Origin: Larkinella soli
Lineage (GTDB): Bacteria; Bacteroidota; Bacteroidia; Cytophagales; Spirosomataceae
DNA length: 64,000 bases
Assembly (NCBI RefSeq): GCF_003703975.1
Contig: NZ_QTJY01000011.1
Coordinates: forward strand, 124,001 to 188,000
Direction: 5' to 3'
Part shown: in pieces, positions 9,240 through 16,014 of the stretch
Layout of the letters: each line of letters opens with the position of its first letter
How positions within the stretch are numbered: position 1 is the stretch's first letter
The notes under the pieces: generated by a model
The model's database searches: none
What the model was told of the DNA's origin: nothing
What the model saw: the letters and a program-made list of their open reading frames with translations, nothing else
Translations under genes and position numbers: made by a program

Positions 9240-9704
9240 TTAAAAAGAGCGGAAATAGGGACGATTGGCCAAAGGAGAAAACGGCCAGGGAACGGCCAGA
9301 AAAATGAGCACCAGCGCGGCTACGTACCAGCCCGTCATGGTCCGGAATTTCGAGCGGGGGGTGGGCTTCCGTTTGGCGGCCGCCGAGCCGATGGTGATCA
9401 GGACGATGGCGAGCGTCATCAGAATGACGTGGATCAGCCCGAAAAAGCGAAAATCCGGCACCCGCACGGCCTCGGTGTAGTTCGAACGAAAATACCGGAT
9501 CAGGGGGCTGGAAAAATAAAGGGTATACCCGACCATCAGCTGGAGGTGGGCAATGGTGGCCGTCAGGTGCCGGATGCGGTTATCGAAAGCCGTGAACGGG
9601 ACCCGCCCCGACCAGCCCCGGACCCCCCGCCAGATAGCGTAGGTCAGACTAAGAAGAACCAGCCAGCGAACGGCCGAATGAACCACTAACAGAATCGAAC
9701 TCAT
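9240..9704 (-). CDS. Four-helix integral membrane protein, cytochrome-b-like family of unknown function
   Basis: The 154-residue protein shows four predicted membrane helices (residues about 2-25, 45-65, 86-108 and 125-145). Histidines fall at helix positions (VVHSAVRW, TIAHLQL, LIHVILM), as in small b-type cytochrome-like membrane proteins of Bacteroidota. Heme binding is only a suggestion. It is the first gene of the pair with DUF3817. I do not recognise a named function. Confidence 0.7.
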   Translation of the reverse strand: MSSILLVVHSAVRWLVLLSLTYAIWRGVRGWSGRVPFTAFDNRIRHLTATIAHLQLMVGYTLYFSSPLIRYFRSNYTEAVRVPDFRFFGLIHVILMTLAIVLITIGSAAAKRKPTPRSKFRTMTGWYVAALVLIFLAVPWPFSPLANRPYFRSF

Positions 9705-9776
9705 GGGTACGGTGTTTATTCCGCCACAAAGTTCGATTCCGGAAAGGGACCCACGTTAGGACAAACGGGGCCACCT

Positions 9777-10694
9777 TCAGGACATTTCAATCCTTTTACG
9801 AAAAGCCGTCGGCGTCAGACCTTCGTATTTCCTGAAAAGCCGGGTGAAGTAGGAGGAGTCCGACAGCCCGACCTCGGAGGCAATGGCCCCGACGGAAAAA
9901 TCGCTCTGACTGAGCAGCACCTTCGCTTCGGCCAGGATGGCCTCGTCGATCCAGCGGGTCGGGGATTTGCCGGTAACCGACCGGACGGTTTTGTTGAGGT
10001 GATTGGGCGTTACACCGAGCTGGGCGGCATAGTCGCTGACGAGGTGCCGGGTTCGGGCCTGGGTGAACACCAGCTCCCTGAACCGGTTGGTCAGCATCAC
10101 GGCGGTGGTCCGGCCGGAGGGCGAAACCGGGTGGTAGGCCCGGCTGACCTCGATCAGCAGCGCCGTCAGGTACGCATGAATCAGGTCCGGGTTCTGAAGC
10201 CCCTGGCGGGAATATTCCGTCCAGAGCCGCTCCAGCAGATTCCGCACAAAACCGGACGTTTCGGCATCGGGGACAATCCGGGGATTGCCCCACACCTTCA
10301 GAAATTCAAATGGTTTCTGAAACCCGGACCGGCCGTTCATTCCATAGAAAAAGTCGTCGTGGAAATTGAACAGGAAGCCGCAGTTGACGTCATTTTTCCC
10401 GAAAGAAAATACCTGACCAGCCGGCACGAACAGCATCTGCCCGGCCTGAATCCGGTATACCTCCGCTCCGATTTTCATGGCCGCTTCGCCTTCCGTCAGA
10501 TACAGGCCCGAATGGGTCAGAGAACGGGAAGCCGGCACCGCCCGCCGTAAATGTCGGTACATCTCCTCCACCCGGACGATGAAGAAATGCGTAAAGTCCT
10601 GCCGGAGAAGGCTTTGCAGGCGCTCCTGCGGCAAAAATTCCCGGGTCCACCGCTGCGGGTCGTAGACTTTGATGCGACTATCCTTCGAATCCAT
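9777..10694 (-). CDS. AraC family transcriptional regulator
   Basis: This 305-residue protein has an N-terminal cupin-like sensor (residues about 55-130, with GAEVYRIQAGQMLFVPAGQVFSFG) and a C-terminal double HTH (residues about 205-303). The first HTH is DYAAQLGVTPNHLNKTVRSVTGKSP and the second IASEVGLSDSSYFTRLFRKYEGLTPTAFR, the AraC signature. Proteins of this layout sense a sugar or aromatic compound and activate a nearby operon. The closest candidate targets are the membrane pair downstream on the same strand. It starts 9 bases after the HxlR gene stop. Confidence 0.9.
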   Translation of the reverse strand: MDSKDSRIKVYDPQRWTREFLPQERLQSLLRQDFTHFFIVRVEEMYRHLRRAVPASRSLTHSGLYLTEGEAAMKIGAEVYRIQAGQMLFVPAGQVFSFGKNDVNCGFLFNFHDDFFYGMNGRSGFQKPFEFLKVWGNPRIVPDAETSGFVRNLLERLWTEYSRQGLQNPDLIHAYLTALLIEVSRAYHPVSPSGRTTAVMLTNRFRELVFTQARTRHLVSDYAAQLGVTPNHLNKTVRSVTGKSPTRWIDEAILAEAKVLLSQSDFSVGAIASEVGLSDSSYFTRLFRKYEGLTPTAFRKRIEMS

Positions 10695-10703
10695 CGCGTC
10701 CGG

Positions 10704-11171
10704 TTATCTGCCTTTTCTGCGGGAACTCCGGCGCGCATCCAGAATGGAGGTGCCGTTGAGGGTGGCCCATTCGGTCAGCAGGGATACCTGCTCCATCAGG
10801 CTGCGGCCCAGCGGGGTCAGGTCATATTCCACCCGGGGCGGCACCTCGGCATAGATCCGGCGGCTCACCAGACCGTCTTCTTCGAGGTGGCGGAGGGTGA
10901 CCGTCAGCATCCGCTGGGAGATGTCCCCGATGCGGTGGCGGATTTCGTTGAACCGCAGCGTGCCGTAACCGCCCAGGAGCAGGATCGTCAACAGACTCCA
11001 TTTATCCGAGATGCGGGCGATGACGTCCCGAACCGGGCAGGGGCCGTTGCGGGTCTGCTGGGCCTCCTCGAAAATTTTCCGAAATTTTTTTTCGCCGGAA
11101 CCCCCGTCAAATTCAGCAATAGTTACAGCCGTGTGCCTATCGAACACCGCTGTGCCTTCTTGTGGTGCCAT
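10704..11171 (-). CDS. HxlR-type winged-helix transcriptional regulator
   Basis: The 155-residue protein carries the HxlR domain: GPCPVRDVIARISDKWSLLTILLL, LRFNEIRHRIGDISQRMLTVTLRHLEEDGLVSR and the wing PPRVEYDLTPLGRSL. The cysteine in GPCPV is at the place used for thiol or electrophile sensing in YodB/HypR/QorR-type members. It is divergent from an NmrA-like reductase gene across a 60-base region with an inverted repeat, the classic layout of an HxlR repressor and its target. The N-terminal 40 residues are an extension of low complexity. Confidence 0.9.
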   Translation of the reverse strand: MAPQEGTAVFDRHTAVTIAEFDGGSGEKKFRKIFEEAQQTRNGPCPVRDVIARISDKWSLLTILLLGGYGTLRFNEIRHRIGDISQRMLTVTLRHLEEDGLVSRRIYAEVPPRVEYDLTPLGRSLMEQVSLLTEWATLNGTSILDARRSSRRKGR

Positions 11172-11206
11172 TGGTTACTATTTAGCTTTGAGTTCCTAAA
11201 AGTAAC
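11160..11206 (+). promoter_or_regulatory. Promoter of the NmrA-like gene with overlapping inverted-repeat operator
   Basis: TTG (11160-11162), a 20-base spacer and TAGCTTTG (11183-11190) form a perfect Bacteroidota -33/-7 promoter ahead of the NmrA-like gene. Arms GTTACTATTT (11174-11183) and AAAAGTAAC (11198-11206) flank the -7 box as an inverted repeat. This is where a repressor such as the divergent HxlR protein would act. Minus strand TACTTTTA (11197-11204) may be the -7 box of the HxlR gene. Confidence 0.7.
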
Positions 11207-11231
11207 TATTGAAAGTAAAAATCACGAAAAA

Positions 11232-12101
11232 ATGGCACAGAAAATTCTGGTAACCGGTGCCACCGGTACCATCGGCCGGCCGCTGGTCCGGCAGCTTCAG
11301 CACCTGGGAGCTTCCTTCGTTGCGGGCGTTCGTCAACCCGAAAAAGCCGCCGAAACCCTCGGGCTTTCCGCCGACCGGATCGTTTCGTTCGACTTCTCCG
11401 ACCCGGCCACGTTTGCCGGAGCCGTCGAGGGGGTCGACCGCATTTTTCTGCTCGGCCCGCCCCTGCGGCTGGACCTGACCGAACTGGTAGCCCCCTTCAT
11501 CGATTTCCTGCGGGACCGCGGCATCCGGCGGGTGGTTTACCTTTCGGCCCTCAGGGAAGAAAAGATGGGCGACCAGCTGAACTTCCACAGCCGAATCCTG
11601 AAGAAACTGGAGAACGACGGTTTTGAAACCACGGTGCTCCGGCCGACCTTCTTCGCTCAGAATTTCCGGAATTTCGAATGGGAGAACATCACCCTTCGGG
11701 GAATCACCTACGTTCCGGCCGGAACGGGGCGGGTAGCGTTTGTGGACGCGGAGGACATTGCCGCCGTGGCCGCTGCGGCCCTGACGCAGGAAGGCCACAT
11801 CGGAAAAACGTATGAACTGACCGGCCCCGAATCGCTGACCCATTTCGAAGCCGCCGACCGGCTGACGGAGGTAACCGGGCGCACGGTAGTCTACCCGAAT
11901 CCGAGTCCGGAAGAGTATACCGAAACGCTCCGGGCTTCCGGCGCTCCGGATTTTATCGCCCCCTACATGATTACCGCTTATTCGCTGGTGCGAAACCATC
12001 TGGTCGATCTGGTCACATCGGATGTGGAGAAGGTCACCGGCCGGAAACCGACTTCGCTGAAAACCGTTCTGGAACGGGAGTTCCAGTCGGTACTTTCCTG
12101 A
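11232..12101 (+). CDS. NmrA-like NAD(P)H-dependent oxidoreductase (atypical SDR)
   Basis: This 289-residue protein begins with the nucleotide-binding motif ILVTGATGTIGRPLVRQL (GATGxIG), continues with VEGVDRIFLLGPPL and VVYLSALREE, and has the NmrA-like C-terminal half (VLRPTFFAQNF, FVDAEDIAAVA, GKTYELTGPESLTH). E. coli QorB/YtfG is a relative: an NADPH quinone reductase next to an HxlR-type regulator. The divergent HxlR gene here suggests the same redox or electrophile response. The ATG at 11232 sits about 36 bases from the predicted transcription start. Confidence 0.9.
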   Translation: MAQKILVTGATGTIGRPLVRQLQHLGASFVAGVRQPEKAAETLGLSADRIVSFDFSDPATFAGAVEGVDRIFLLGPPLRLDLTELVAPFIDFLRDRGIRRVVYLSALREEKMGDQLNFHSRILKKLENDGFETTVLRPTFFAQNFRNFEWENITLRGITYVPAGTGRVAFVDAEDIAAVAAAALTQEGHIGKTYELTGPESLTHFEAADRLTEVTGRTVVYPNPSPEEYTETLRASGAPDFIAPYMITAYSLVRNHLVDLVTSDVEKVTGRKPTSLKTVLEREFQSVLS

Positions 12102-12109
12102 TCAAAAAA

Positions 12110-12138
12110 GGACTGCACGACGAATCGTCGTGCAGTCC
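12110..12138 (-). terminator. Perfect 14-bp hairpin with T-run on the minus strand
   Basis: Arms GGACTGCACGACGA (12110-12123) and its complement (12125-12138) form a perfect stem. On the minus strand it is followed by six T residues (plus strand A-run 12104-12109). It terminates the minus-strand gene at 12356-13081 and lies directly after the NmrA-like stop codon. The rest of the 254-base gap to 12355 holds an isolated TAGGTTTG (12234-12241) with no matching -33 box and no recognisable gene. Confidence 0.85.
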
Positions 12139-12355
12139 ACCGGTTCCAGCGGCTTTTCCCATCACCTCCGGGATCGGCCCTCCCGACCGGCCGCGGGGGC
12201 GGTTCCGGCCGTCACGCATTGGTTAGGTTTGAAAAGCAAAGCTAAGGACCCGACGGCACCCCGGTTACCGATTCAGGCCCAACCGTTTCTGTCATTATTT
12301 AAACCAGCGGGTCCGAAGTACGAAGTGCCGGCCCCCGGTTTTCAGGCCGGTACCG

Positions 12356-13081
12356 TCAAACCGGTTTTTCCCGTTTGGGCCGGGGGGGATGGAAGGGCGA
12401 AATCCGGTCTTTACGGGTCAGCATCCGCCAGAAGTCCGTCGCCATGGCCGGATACACCGTGATCCCGAAGCTGTAATAAATGCCGTTGAAATTCTGGTCG
12501 ATCGCCGTCTGGAAGACCGAATACCGGTAACCCATCTGCACGCTGAATCCGACCCAGCGGGTGGCTTTCCACTGGCCGTAACCCCCGACCTGGACGGGCA
12601 CGAAGAAATCCCGGCGCGTTCGGTCCACTGGCAAATCCCGGGTCAGGTCGCGGGGCATGGCGTAGGCCACTCCCCCACCCACCTCCACCGGGATGCTCAC
12701 CTTCCAGCGCCGGTTGTTGGTCAGATTGTACCAATACAGAAGGCTGAGGAACCAGAGATCGGTGCGGGTGTAGTAGTCGAGGTTGATGCGCCGGGCGGCA
12801 TCCCGTCGCCAGTCGATGAGCCGCAGGTAGACCGCGTAATTCAGCCAGTAGTAGCCCAGGGTAACCTGATGCCGCTTGGCCCCGTATTCAATGCCCGCGT
12901 TGACGCCCCAGACGTTGACCCGCCGTTTTTCGAGAAAGGAAGTCCGGAAATCGAGGTTGAAAGCCGGAGTGACCGGATGCCGGGCCGGCCGGACCGAGTC
13001 GGCGGGCAGGGCCGATACTCCCCCCGACGAATCCGCCGGATTCGAAAACCACAAACAGACGCTGAGAACAAAAGCAACCAT
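12356..13081 (-). CDS. Predicted outer-membrane beta-barrel protein, unknown function
   Basis: This 241-residue protein has an N-terminal hydrophobic leader (MVAFVLSVCLWFSNPADSS) followed by alternating aromatic strands typical of a small barrel: NVWGVNAGIEYG, HQVTLGYYWLNYAVYLR, WFLSLLYWYNL, VSIPVEVGGGVAYAM, FFVPVQVGGYGQW, FSVQMGYRYSVF and IYYSFGITVY. About eight strands can be counted. The C-terminal tail is basic and proline-rich. I do not recognise the family. It stands alone with a strong terminator. Confidence 0.65.
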   Translation of the reverse strand: MVAFVLSVCLWFSNPADSSGGVSALPADSVRPARHPVTPAFNLDFRTSFLEKRRVNVWGVNAGIEYGAKRHQVTLGYYWLNYAVYLRLIDWRRDAARRINLDYYTRTDLWFLSLLYWYNLTNNRRWKVSIPVEVGGGVAYAMPRDLTRDLPVDRTRRDFFVPVQVGGYGQWKATRWVGFSVQMGYRYSVFQTAIDQNFNGIYYSFGITVYPAMATDFWRMLTRKDRISPFHPPRPKREKPV

Positions 13082-13177
13082 AGACCCGGACGACCCGGCA
13101 CCGATTTCGGTGGGGGTTTTCGATATAAAACTCCGAAAAAGGGCTAAACTCCCGATGAAAGTGAGATTAAAAGTAGT

Positions 13178-13576
13178 TTAAACCAGCCACCCTTTTTCTT
13201 TCAGAGCATCGAAGATCAGCCGGTCGACCTCCGAAATCCGGTCTTTGTCGGCGTAGGTAAGCCACCGCACTTCCTCGATTTCGGAATCGGCCCGGAGGGA
13301 ACCTGAGTAGGTGGCCCGGTAGCAGGTCATCTGCACGAGGGTTCCCTCCGGGTGGCCGTGGGCCTGGGCGGTGAAGACCCCGAACAGGTCCAGGGAGCCG
13401 GGGTGCAGATCGATGCTGAGTTCTTCGCGGACCTCCCGGCAGAGGGCCTCCTGATCGGTTTCACCGGGCTCCCGTTTCCCGCCGGGGATGTAATAGGTGT
13501 CCTTTCCCCGGGACCGGGTTGACAGGATGGTGTTGTCTTTCAGCTCGATCCAGGCCAGTTTGTCGATCAGTTTCAT
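13178..13576 (-). CDS. NUDIX hydrolase
   Basis: The 132-residue protein has a complete Nudix box (GKREPGETDQEALCREVREEL: G-x5-E-x7-R-E-x2-E-E), preceded by DTYYIPGG and followed by LFGVFTAQAHGHPEGTLVQM. Nudix enzymes cleave nucleoside diphosphates linked to a second group; the layout is like MutT/YjhB-type members. The ATG at 13574-13576 (MKLIDKLAWIEL) was preferred over one 60 bases upstream, since the family begins with this strand. The upstream side abuts the AT-rich island. Confidence 0.88.
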   Translation of the reverse strand: MKLIDKLAWIELKDNTILSTRSRGKDTYYIPGGKREPGETDQEALCREVREELSIDLHPGSLDLFGVFTAQAHGHPEGTLVQMTCYRATYSGSLRADSEIEEVRWLTYADKDRISEVDRLIFDALKEKGWLV

Positions 13577-13652
13577 GAAGCAGTGGGATTTGCGCAAAAG
13601 TACGGAAAAGGCAGGCAGGTTAAACCGATGCTCCATTAAACAGAAACCTTAT

Positions 13653-13660
13653 TATATTTG
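13653..13660 (+). promoter_or_regulatory. Bacteroidota -7 box (TATATTTG) for the island gene at 13709
   Basis: TATATTTG matches TAnnTTTG exactly and lies 48 bases before the ATG at 13709. I find no clear TTG at the right distance upstream, so only the -7 element is supported. Confidence 0.45.
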
Positions 13661-13708
13661 CTTGCGCACACATTTTTTAGCAACTAATTGCTCATTTTCG
13701 TAAATTAG

Positions 13709-14239
13709 ATGTCGACACCAGAGAATCCTACGGAGCTTGAATTTGAAATTGACCGATTAACCAATTCCGTTCAGGATACCGTTTCCGGGGAGTCTTTTGA
13801 AACAGAAGTTCATCTCATCACTCGAACCGACTTGAAAATGGTTACCAGAAAAAACGGATGGAAATTCAACTGGAGGAAAGAATTTGGTGATGGCCGAAAA
13901 ACCGTATGCAAGCTCACCCTGTTTAATGACCCAGAACTTATTCAGGGATTGCTCAGTATCTCTATTGAGCCTGACCATGTCTACATGCACTTACTTGAAA
14001 ACGCACCATTCAACGTTGGTTCGAAAAAACGTTTCAATGGGGTTGCCGGAAACCTGGTGGCGCATGCATGCCGGGTTTCGTTCCAGGAAGGTTTTGATGG
14101 ATTCGTAGCGTTCACTTCAAAAACACAATTAATTGACCACTACAGAATTGTACTTGGGGCAGTTTTGCTAAATGGACAGCGAATGATCATTCCGGAGAAT
14201 GCGGCTCGGCAGTTGGTCCGTAAATATTTCAAACAATAA
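13709..14239 (+). CDS. Uncharacterised GNAT-like protein of an AT-rich island
   Basis: This 176-residue protein has no signal peptide or membrane segment. The C-terminal half (residues about 105-170) reads like a GNAT acetyltransferase core: KRFNGVAGNLVAHACRVSF as the acetyl-CoA loop and helix, EGFDGFVAFTSKT as the next strand, then LIDHYRIVLGAVLLNGQRMII. I recall similar hypothetical proteins in Bacteroidota encoded beside a very short gene, as here. The base composition is clearly lower in GC than the flanks, suggesting transfer. It could be an acetyltransferase toxin or a modifying enzyme; nothing proves either. Confidence 0.6.
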   Translation: MSTPENPTELEFEIDRLTNSVQDTVSGESFETEVHLITRTDLKMVTRKNGWKFNWRKEFGDGRKTVCKLTLFNDPELIQGLLSISIEPDHVYMHLLENAPFNVGSKKRFNGVAGNLVAHACRVSFQEGFDGFVAFTSKTQLIDHYRIVLGAVLLNGQRMIIPENAARQLVRKYFKQ

Positions 14240-14244
14240 CATGT

Positions 14245-14412
14245 ATGGCAATTATCAAAGAACCGAACGGCATCGATTTTTCAATTAAAAGCATGCCGCT
14301 TACCGATCAGGCCCGAAGCGAAATCAGCAATTTCATCCAATCTTATAAGGCGGCTTCCCGTAAAAAGAAAGGGAGTGCAAAAGGCAAAGCCTCAGGTCTG
14401 AAACCCCTTTAG
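14245..14412 (+). CDS. 55-residue partner protein of the GNAT-like gene
   Basis: A short frame starts at ATG 14245, only 5 bases after the upstream stop, and ends with TAG 14410-14412. It encodes MAIIKEPNGIDFSIKSMPLT, a helical DQARSEISNFIQSYKAA segment and a lysine-rich tail (SRKKKGSAKGKASG). The tight spacing, similar AT-rich codon use and absence of other frames support a real gene translated with its neighbour. The size and basic tail are compatible with an antitoxin or a nucleic-acid-binding adaptor, but the function is unknown. Confidence 0.6.
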   Translation: MAIIKEPNGIDFSIKSMPLTDQARSEISNFIQSYKAASRKKKGSAKGKASGLKPL

Positions 14413-14486
14413 AACCAAGCTTCTCCCGGTTTTGCTTTTGCTGGTCGGGGTATGCATTCCTGTTCAGCGCTGTAGGAAAACTTTCG

Positions 14487-14513
14487 ATATATAGTAAGTT
14501 TCCGCTACCTTTG
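14487..14513 (+). promoter_or_regulatory. Promoter and possible operator of the Xre regulator
   Basis: TACCTTTG (14506-14513) is a perfect -7 box 18 bases before ATG 14532. ATATATAG (14487-14494) lies 11 bases upstream of it and recurs at the next promoter (14768-14775). The box covers the upstream TTG codon at 14511, which rules that codon out as the start. Confidence 0.55.
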
Positions 14514-14531
14514 CTGCAAACTTATGGTTTG

Positions 14532-14741
14532 ATGCCTGACATTATCCATGAAGTTGGTCACCTAATAAAAAAAGCCAGGATCGAAGCCGGGTTAACTCAA
14601 AAAGAACTTGGTGAACGATTGGGCGTGGGTGAACCAACGATCAGTAAATATGAGAGAAACGGTCAAAATCTTACCATTCAGACCCTGAAAAAGGTGGCTG
14701 ATGCTTTAAATGTCGAACTTAAAATCACTTTCCATAAATAG
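14532..14741 (+). CDS. Small Xre/HTH_3 transcriptional regulator
   Basis: The 69-residue protein is essentially one HTH_3 domain: VGHLIKKARIEAGLTQKELGERLGVGEPTISKYERNGQ, then LTIQTLKKVADALNVELKITF. Such single-domain proteins are usually repressors or the antitoxin part of HigBA/HipBA-like systems. No HigB- or HipA-like partner is adjacent. Base composition matches the AT-rich genes before it. The start at ATG 14532 is fixed by the -7 box at 14506-14513. Confidence 0.88.
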   Translation: MPDIIHEVGHLIKKARIEAGLTQKELGERLGVGEPTISKYERNGQNLTIQTLKKVADALNVELKITFHK

Positions 14742-14762
14742 AATATTTTTTTAACGCTTTAC

Positions 14763-14792
14763 TTGCCATATATAGAAACTAAAGTATTTTTG
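14763..14792 (+). promoter_or_regulatory. Complete Bacteroidota promoter for the gene at 14868
   Basis: TTG (14763-14765), a 19-base spacer and TATTTTTG (14785-14792) match the consensus exactly. The spacer contains ATATATAG (14768-14775), the same octamer found at the promoter of the Xre gene, which suggests common control by that regulator. Confidence 0.65.
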
Positions 14793-14867
14793 CCCACAGA
14801 AAAACCCCAACGCGTATGTCTGGACAACTCGGCGATGGGGCACGTGCTACAAAAAACCAGTCAGTTT

Positions 14868-15230
14868 ATGAACACGGAACAAAAATACGGAGCATCCGGC
14901 TTCGGTGCAAATCATTCTGCTTCAAATCCTAAAAAAACCGAATCTTCTTCGGAAACCGGGCCACTCCCCCACCTTCTCATCCGCTCCTCCGGCCCACCGC
15001 GCGACGGCATCCCCGGCCTCCTCGACGATTTCTTTCAGGCCAAAGGCATCGGCCCCGTGGTCGATACCCTCTGCGAAAACCTATACCGCTGGCTGCACTG
15101 GGCCGAAACCTCCGAAGACACCGTGCCGGCCGACGTGCGGCTCAACCACCTCTGGCTTTCCCTCGAAGTCCTGAAATTTCAGGTCGACCTTTACGAACGC
15201 TGGGCGGCCGGGGCCTCTCACTCAAACTGA
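14868..15230 (+). CDS. Hypothetical protein
   Basis: From ATG 14868 the product has 120 residues. The N-terminal third is low in complexity (NTEQKYGASGFGANHSASNPKKTESSS); the rest looks globular and helical (GIPGLLDDFFQAKGIGPVVDTLCENLYRWLHWAE ... LNHLWLSLEVLKFQVDLYERW). I do not recognise the family. ATG 14835 is a possible earlier start in frame. GC content rises sharply at about 14940 inside the gene, so the 5' part and promoter belong to the AT-rich island while the 3' part matches the chromosome. The 3' end overlaps the convergent bicupin gene by 13 bases. Confidence 0.55.
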   Translation: MNTEQKYGASGFGANHSASNPKKTESSSETGPLPHLLIRSSGPPRDGIPGLLDDFFQAKGIGPVVDTLCENLYRWLHWAETSEDTVPADVRLNHLWLSLEVLKFQVDLYERWAAGASHSN

Positions 15231-15991
15231 AACGCGAAATACAGACAACGGGTGGCGCTGGTGTTGCGGATGGCGTGGGGAACGTTGGATTCCAGGAAAA
15301 TCAGGTCCCCGGCGGTGGCTGCGTGAAGCTTCCCGTCGATGCTTTCCTCGGCGCTCTGCTCGATCATCAGCAGGATTTCGGCGGCCCGGTGCGTATGGGG
15401 CGGGTGGCTCCACAGGCCCGGATTCAGCGTCGTCACGTGCATCTCGAAACGTTGCGTCATGGCCGTGGCGCGGTCGAACATCCGGCGGATGCCGCCCTTG
15501 TCGTGGCCCTGAAACGGGACTTCGTTCCAGTCGATCCAGAAGGAGCCGCCCGCCTTCCGGCCCCGTTCCGAATCGGCCGGGGCGCGGGATTCGTAGCGCA
15601 TGACGTAGTAGGTGGCCGGCCCTGATCCCCGGTTTTCAAAGCCGTGTTCGTCGCCCGGCATGATGAGCGCGACGCTGCCCGGGCCGAGCGTTTGGGTCCG
15701 GCCCGCAATCGTCACGGTCAGTTCGCCTTCCTTCATGAGGATCAGTTCCTCGTCGGCGTGCCGGTGGGCCGGATGGGGGGCCTGCCGGGCGGGCAGGGTG
15801 GTCGCGTGGATTTCCAGCCGACGGAAATCCCGGGTCGGCCCCTTCAGCAGCTGCCGTTGATCCGAAGTCCCTTTCCGGACGACCGGCGTTTCATTCCACA
15901 CGTAGACGCCCGAGGCCACCGAGTCCACGGTCTGGGCGTTCAGCCGGAGGCCGATCAGGAGCAGGATACCGAGAATCGAAAATGCTTTCAT
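15218..15991 (-). CDS. Exported bicupin protein
   Basis: This 257-residue protein has a signal peptide (MKAFSILGILLLIGLRLNAQ) and two cupin domains. Cupin 1 has metal-site residues in HPAHRHADEELILMKEG and GDEHGFENRG. Cupin 2 has SHPPHTHRAAEILLMIE and NVPHAIRN. The arrangement recalls ureidoglycine aminohydrolase-like bicupins, but the leader peptide makes a periplasmic enzyme or binding protein more likely. It is monocistronic. The metal site appears intact in the first domain and less complete in the second. Confidence 0.8.
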   Translation of the reverse strand: MKAFSILGILLLIGLRLNAQTVDSVASGVYVWNETPVVRKGTSDQRQLLKGPTRDFRRLEIHATTLPARQAPHPAHRHADEELILMKEGELTVTIAGRTQTLGPGSVALIMPGDEHGFENRGSGPATYYVMRYESRAPADSERGRKAGGSFWIDWNEVPFQGHDKGGIRRMFDRATAMTQRFEMHVTTLNPGLWSHPPHTHRAAEILLMIEQSAEESIDGKLHAATAGDLIFLESNVPHAIRNTSATRCLYFAFQFE

Positions 15992-16014
15992 TCCGAAGGG
16001 TTTAGACCCTCAAG

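Noticed and set aside
12234-12241. TAGGTTTG as a promoter in the gap after the NmrA-like gene
   Set aside because: There is no TTG at the right distance and no gene downstream on the plus strand.
13640-15230. A complete known phage-defence system in the AT-rich island
   Set aside because: No nuclease, helicase, methylase, reverse transcriptase or other known defence domain is visible; only a candidate pair and a regulator can be supported.
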